A stretch of 64,000 nucleotides of DNA from DAOUJI01 sp965224415 (GTDB taxonomy: Bacteria > Chloroflexota > Dehalococcoidia > Lucifugimonadales > JAGWBF01): positions 248,001 through 312,000 of the forward strand of contig CBDCZB010000004.1 in NCBI GenBank assembly GCA_965224415.1. Direction: 5' to 3'. A model generated the notes under the pieces. The model searched no databases. It was not told the origin of the DNA and saw only the letters and a list, made by a program, of their open reading frames with translations. Positions 61,367 through 64,000 of the stretch are shown piece by piece (position 1 is the stretch's first letter; each line of letters begins with the position of its first letter). A program made the position numbers and the translations under genes.

Positions 61367-62302
61367 TTATCGGGGCGGCGTTGAAAACCTGGGCATGACT
61401 TCCGAGGCGAACAGCTCCAGCAGGTCCGTCGGTATTGGGTCCGGGAACAGCAGGAAGAAGTAGGTGATGCCGGCGTCCACGTAAACCTGTAACTTGTCGG
61501 CGCACTGGCCCGGTGTTCCCCAGATGGCGTTGCCTAGAGATTCCCGGTAACCGGCGGCGGTCATGCCGGCCGCGTCGGCCAGCTTTTCCAGCTCACTCTC
61601 GGTTTCCACAATGACAACGCGGCAGTTGTGGCTGATCTCTATATCGGCGGGATTCCTGCCCACGGCTCGGCAGTGCTCTTCCAAGACGTTCCGTTTGGAT
61701 GAGTGCTCTCTCAGGTCCATGTCAAAGCCCCAGTTGGCGATGTCGGCGTGGCGCGCCGCCGCTCTGAGGAGACGTTTCTCTCCCCGGCCCCCGATGAGGA
61801 TGGGTGGGCGGGGCTGTTGTACAGGTCTGGGCCTTACGCTGGCGCCGGTCAGGGTATAGAAGTCTCCGTGGAATGTGGTTTCAGGCTGTGTCCACAATGA
61901 CTTGATGACCTCGACCGACTCTTCAAGCGCCTTGACCCTCTTGGAGGTCGAGGGGTATTCGTAACCGAAGGCCAGGTGGTCTCCCTCTCCGCCGCCCGCT
62001 CCGATGCCCAACTCCAGCCTGCCCCCGCTTATGACGTCCAGGGTCGCGGCCATCTTGGCAAGCAGACCCGGACTTCGATAAAGGTTGGCAAGCACCAAGG
62101 GAATAAGACGGATGGACTCGGTCTCGGCTGCCAGGGCGGACAGGGTTGTCCAGCACTCCAGAGCGGGGACTCCCAGCAGATCGTACAGAGTGGCCGAGTG
62201 GTAACCCAGCCGGTCTGCGTCCGTCCAGATACGCCTCATGGATGGATAGTCGTACCCGGCCTGATGCATGCGCACCGAAAACTTGATGGGCCTGCCGCTC
62301 AT
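61367..62302 (-). CDS. LLM class flavin-dependent oxidoreductase (F420/FMN type)
   Basis: 311 residues from ATG 62302 (GAGAGGTG upstream; ATG 62326 rejected). Features: IKFSVRMHQAGYDYPSMRRI, GGRLELGIGAGGGEGDHLAF, RPPILIGGRGEKRLLRAAAR, GNAIWGTPGQCADKLQVYVD. This subgroup is typical of F420-dependent oxidoreductases. A TATAAT at 62330-62325 on the minus strand could be its -10. Substrate unknown. Confidence 0.87.
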   Translation of the reverse strand: MSGRPIKFSVRMHQAGYDYPSMRRIWTDADRLGYHSATLYDLLGVPALECWTTLSALAAETESIRLIPLVLANLYRSPGLLAKMAATLDVISGGRLELGIGAGGGEGDHLAFGYEYPSTSKRVKALEESVEVIKSLWTQPETTFHGDFYTLTGASVRPRPVQQPRPPILIGGRGEKRLLRAAARHADIANWGFDMDLREHSSKRNVLEEHCRAVGRNPADIEISHNCRVVIVETESELEKLADAAGMTAAGYRESLGNAIWGTPGQCADKLQVYVDAGITYFFLLFPDPIPTDLLELFASEVMPRFSTPPR

Positions 62303-62354
62303 TCCGAATTCACCTCTCCGCTCCATTATACCCGTCGACCAAGGGGCGTGCGCC

Positions 62355-62382
62355 TTGACACTCCCGACGCCGGGAGTACAAT
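62355..62382 (+). promoter_or_regulatory. Promoter of the MBL-fold hydrolase gene
   Basis: Perfect TTGACA at 62355-62360, 16-bp spacer, TACAAT at 62377-62382; start near 62389. Confidence 0.65.
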
Positions 62383-62427
62383 CAAGCCCATTCCAGTTCG
62401 GCCACCATCCCAGAAGGAGACCGTGCG

Positions 62428-63258
62428 ATGCAGGTCACTCCCCACGTGTATGCGGCCCATATCCCCGAGAACCCCAAAGACGGCGGCGCGTTTCACCCCG
62501 GAGGGACCCACATTTATTTCGTAGGGGACTCCTCCGACCACATGGTCATGGTCGACTCAGGGGAGCCGTACAGGAGCTGGACGAGCCGTATACTGGACTA
62601 CTACGAGGAGTTGGGACGACCGACGATGAGCGGGATTCTCGTCACCCACGGCCACGGAGATCACGTGGGCGGTCTGGACAGGTTGCAGGAAGAGTTCGGG
62701 TGTGAGGTCAAGTGTCACCCCAAGCTGGTCAGACGGCTTCAGAGGATGCTGGGGGACGGGGTCGTATCGAAGCTGGCATCGAGGGAACGTGTGCCGGTCG
62801 GAGGCGGTTTGTCCATGACGGCCCTCTTCACCCCAGGCCACGAGGACGACCACGTTTGTTACCACTTGTCGAGAGAGCGGGTGCTGTTCACTGGCGACAC
62901 GATACTGGGAAGCTCCTCCTCGACGGTTAGAAACCTCTCCGAGTACATGCGTTCCTTGCAATTGCTCTCCAGGTTCAACCCTAAGATCATCTGCCCAGGA
63001 CATGGCTCAGTGGTGCACAACGGCAGCCGAAGGATAGACTCCTACATCAGGCACCGAGAGGAAAGAGAAGCGCAAGTGATCAATGCCCTGGAAGCTGGAG
63101 CAGGCACAGTAGAGGAGATCGTGACCCAGGTCTATCCCCGCAACCTGCGCAGAGAGTTGAAACAAGCCGCCGGTCGCAATGTCTCAACGCACTTGGGAAA
63201 ACTGGTGGACGAGGGCAGGGTCAAGTCCTACCTGGACTACTCCCTGGTCGAACCGTAG
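62428..63258 (+). CDS. MBL-fold metallo-hydrolase (LACTB2-like)
   Basis: 276 residues. ILVTHGHGDHVGG gives the HxHxDH motif; the other ligands are in FTPGHEDDHVCYHL, FTGDTILGSS and ICPGHGSVVHNG. The C-terminal 70 residues form a winged-helix-like segment (VIDNALEAG-type helices with LGKLVDEGRVKSY), as in LACTB2-like enzymes, which are nucleases or thioesterases. AGGAGA precedes the ATG. It is a single-gene unit. Confidence 0.88.
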   Translation: MQVTPHVYAAHIPENPKDGGAFHPGGTHIYFVGDSSDHMVMVDSGEPYRSWTSRILDYYEELGRPTMSGILVTHGHGDHVGGLDRLQEEFGCEVKCHPKLVRRLQRMLGDGVVSKLASRERVPVGGGLSMTALFTPGHEDDHVCYHLSRERVLFTGDTILGSSSSTVRNLSEYMRSLQLLSRFNPKIICPGHGSVVHNGSRRIDSYIRHREEREAQVINALEAGAGTVEEIVTQVYPRNLRRELKQAAGRNVSTHLGKLVDEGRVKSYLDYSLVEP

Positions 63259-63295
63259 GCGATAGGCGATAGAGGAGCTGTGCATCGAGAATCTA

Positions 63296-63324
63296 TTGAC
63301 AGCCAAAGTGCAGGCTAATACTAT
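63296..63324 (+). promoter_or_regulatory. Promoter of the third NHL gene
   Basis: Perfect TTGACA at 63296-63301, 17-bp spacer, TACTAT at 63319-63324; start near 63331, leader about 110 bases with nothing else recognisable in it. Confidence 0.65.
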
Positions 63325-63442
63325 CCAATTGGCCCATAGGCGTACCGCCCAACCCTACGGACCGAAGGGTCTTTCCAACGCCTGAGGACCAATTTCACCG
63401 CAATGAACATGACCTCTTAACCGTCCAAGGAGGTGTCCGCTC

Positions 63443-64000
63443 ATGACAACAGTAGGGCAAGGCCAGTTTACTTATGAGGTAGTCGAAGGCTGGGGAAACC
63501 TGCCGGACGGAATGACGTTCGGCCCCGTAAGTTCGGTGGCGGTGGACTCCCAGGACAGGGTCTACGCCTTCCAGCGCAAGGACCCGGCTGTGGTCATATT
63601 GGACCAGGACGGAAACTACGTTGATTCCTGGGGAAGCGGTTTCAAGTTTCCCCATGGCATATTTATAGGGCCCGATGACTTAGTGTACCTCACCGACCGC
63701 GACGACCACGTAGCACAGATATACACCTCCGACGGAAAGCTGGTCCGTGAGCTGGGGAACAAGGGCCAGCCCTCGGACACAGGTTGCGAGGTGGACGGCG
63801 GGGTGGTGCTCAGGGCCGCCGGCCCCTTTAACAAACCCACCGAGCTGGTGCCGTCTCCCTGGGGAGACCTGTTTGCCTCCGACGGGTACAGGAACAGCCG
63901 GATACACCGTTTCAATTCAGAAGGAGACCTGGTGCTCTCCTGGGGGGAGCCAGGGAAGTTCGAGAACCTCGAGTTTCACTTGCCCCACAGCGTCTATGTG
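63443..64000 (+). CDS. NHL/six-bladed beta-propeller protein, paralogue 3, 3' end missing
   Basis: Open through the last base; 186 codons visible. ATG 63443 with AAGGAGGTG upstream. The N-terminus TTVGQGQFTYEVVEGWGNLP and blades VDSQDRVYAFQRKDPAVVIL and FASDGYRNSRIHRFNSEGDL match the two NHL genes at 34.8-36.8 kb. It lacks the HGHGPGQPGWKG insert of those copies, so it is the most divergent of the three. Function unknown. Confidence 0.88.
   Translation, partial: MTTVGQGQFTYEVVEGWGNLPDGMTFGPVSSVAVDSQDRVYAFQRKDPAVVILDQDGNYVDSWGSGFKFPHGIFIGPDDLVYLTDRDDHVAQIYTSDGKLVRELGNKGQPSDTGCEVDGGVVLRAAGPFNKPTELVPSPWGDLFASDGYRNSRIHRFNSEGDLVLSWGEPGKFENLEFHLPHSVYV

Noticed and set aside
61359..61376. Terminator between the convergent SDR and LLM genes
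   Set aside because: Only a 4-5 bp GC stem within the coding ends; too weak to call.

Overview
The window is about 60% GC, densely coded, and carries no phage, IS element or CRISPR array. The gene content points to a heterotrophic member of the Chloroflexota, most likely a Dehalococcoidia/SAR202-type lineage. This is an inference from paralogue content: five luciferase-like flavin monooxygenases (LLM), three NHL/six-bladed propeller proteins plus one SMP-30 protein, two 'cyclase family' hydrolases, three VOC proteins, four SDRs, paired CaiB/BaiF CoA-transferases and an FMN-dependent alpha-hydroxyacid oxidase. No 16S rRNA gene is present to confirm it.

Layout. 1-4.2 kb: glycine cleavage operon gcvT(partial)-gcvH-gcvPA-gcvPB. 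4.3-7.1 kb: HpcH-type aldolase facing the CoA genes coaX-coaBC. 7.3-9.4 kb: a 22-residue-repeat helical protein and a YihY/BrkB membrane protein. 9.6-14.2 kb: acyl-CoA dehydrogenase, a frameshifted membrane protein, an LLM enzyme and a RibD_C-like reductase. 14.4-19.8 kb: SMP-30 and beta-hydroxyacid dehydrogenase pair, VOC protein, acetyl-CoA synthetase with an alpha/beta hydrolase lacking its serine. 19.9-24.3 kb: housekeeping block (rsfS, ndk, thiL-tsaE-tsaB, metallophosphoesterase, tRNA-Lys). 24.3-29.3 kb: cyclase-family hydrolase, VOC proteins, quinone reductase, a 54-residue SEC-C zinc protein, SDR, tRNA-Leu. 29.4-33.4 kb: oppD-oppF ATPases and lepA. 33.5-39 kb: hydroxyacid oxidase, two NHL paralogues, cyclase paralogue, LLM. 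39.1-41.9 kb: a permease fused to an FG-GAP/ASPIC propeller. 41.9-46.6 kb: peptide-type ABC permeases, binding lipoprotein, PIG-L deacetylase. 46.7-48.9 kb: cysteinyl-tRNA synthetase fused to a family 2 glycosyltransferase. 49.2-51.5 kb: zinc-ribbon coiled-coil protein, RNase P RNA, two-subunit TPP decarboxylase. 51.6-58.1 kb: one long co-directional catabolic operon (PHP, two MaoC-like, birA, two SDR, two CoA-transferases). 58.2-64 kb: LLM enzymes, SDR, metallo-beta-lactamase-fold hydrolase, and a third NHL paralogue running off the end.

How the genes fit together. The accessory genes look like modules for oxidising small organic acids and cyclic or hydroxylated compounds: flavin monooxygenation (LLM), lactone or ring hydrolysis (SMP-30, cyclase family), alpha-hydroxyacid oxidation, CoA activation (acetyl-CoA synthetase, CaiB/BaiF), hydration/dehydrogenation (MaoC-like, SDR) and acyl-CoA oxidation, fed by a peptide/solute ABC transporter. 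The best candidates for something undescribed are the CysS-glycosyltransferase fusion beside a PIG-L deacetylase, and the permease-FG-GAP-ASPIC fusion. Hand-read promoters share a TTGACN-(16-18)-TANNAT consensus, often with a TTGACC -35 and an 18-bp spacer.
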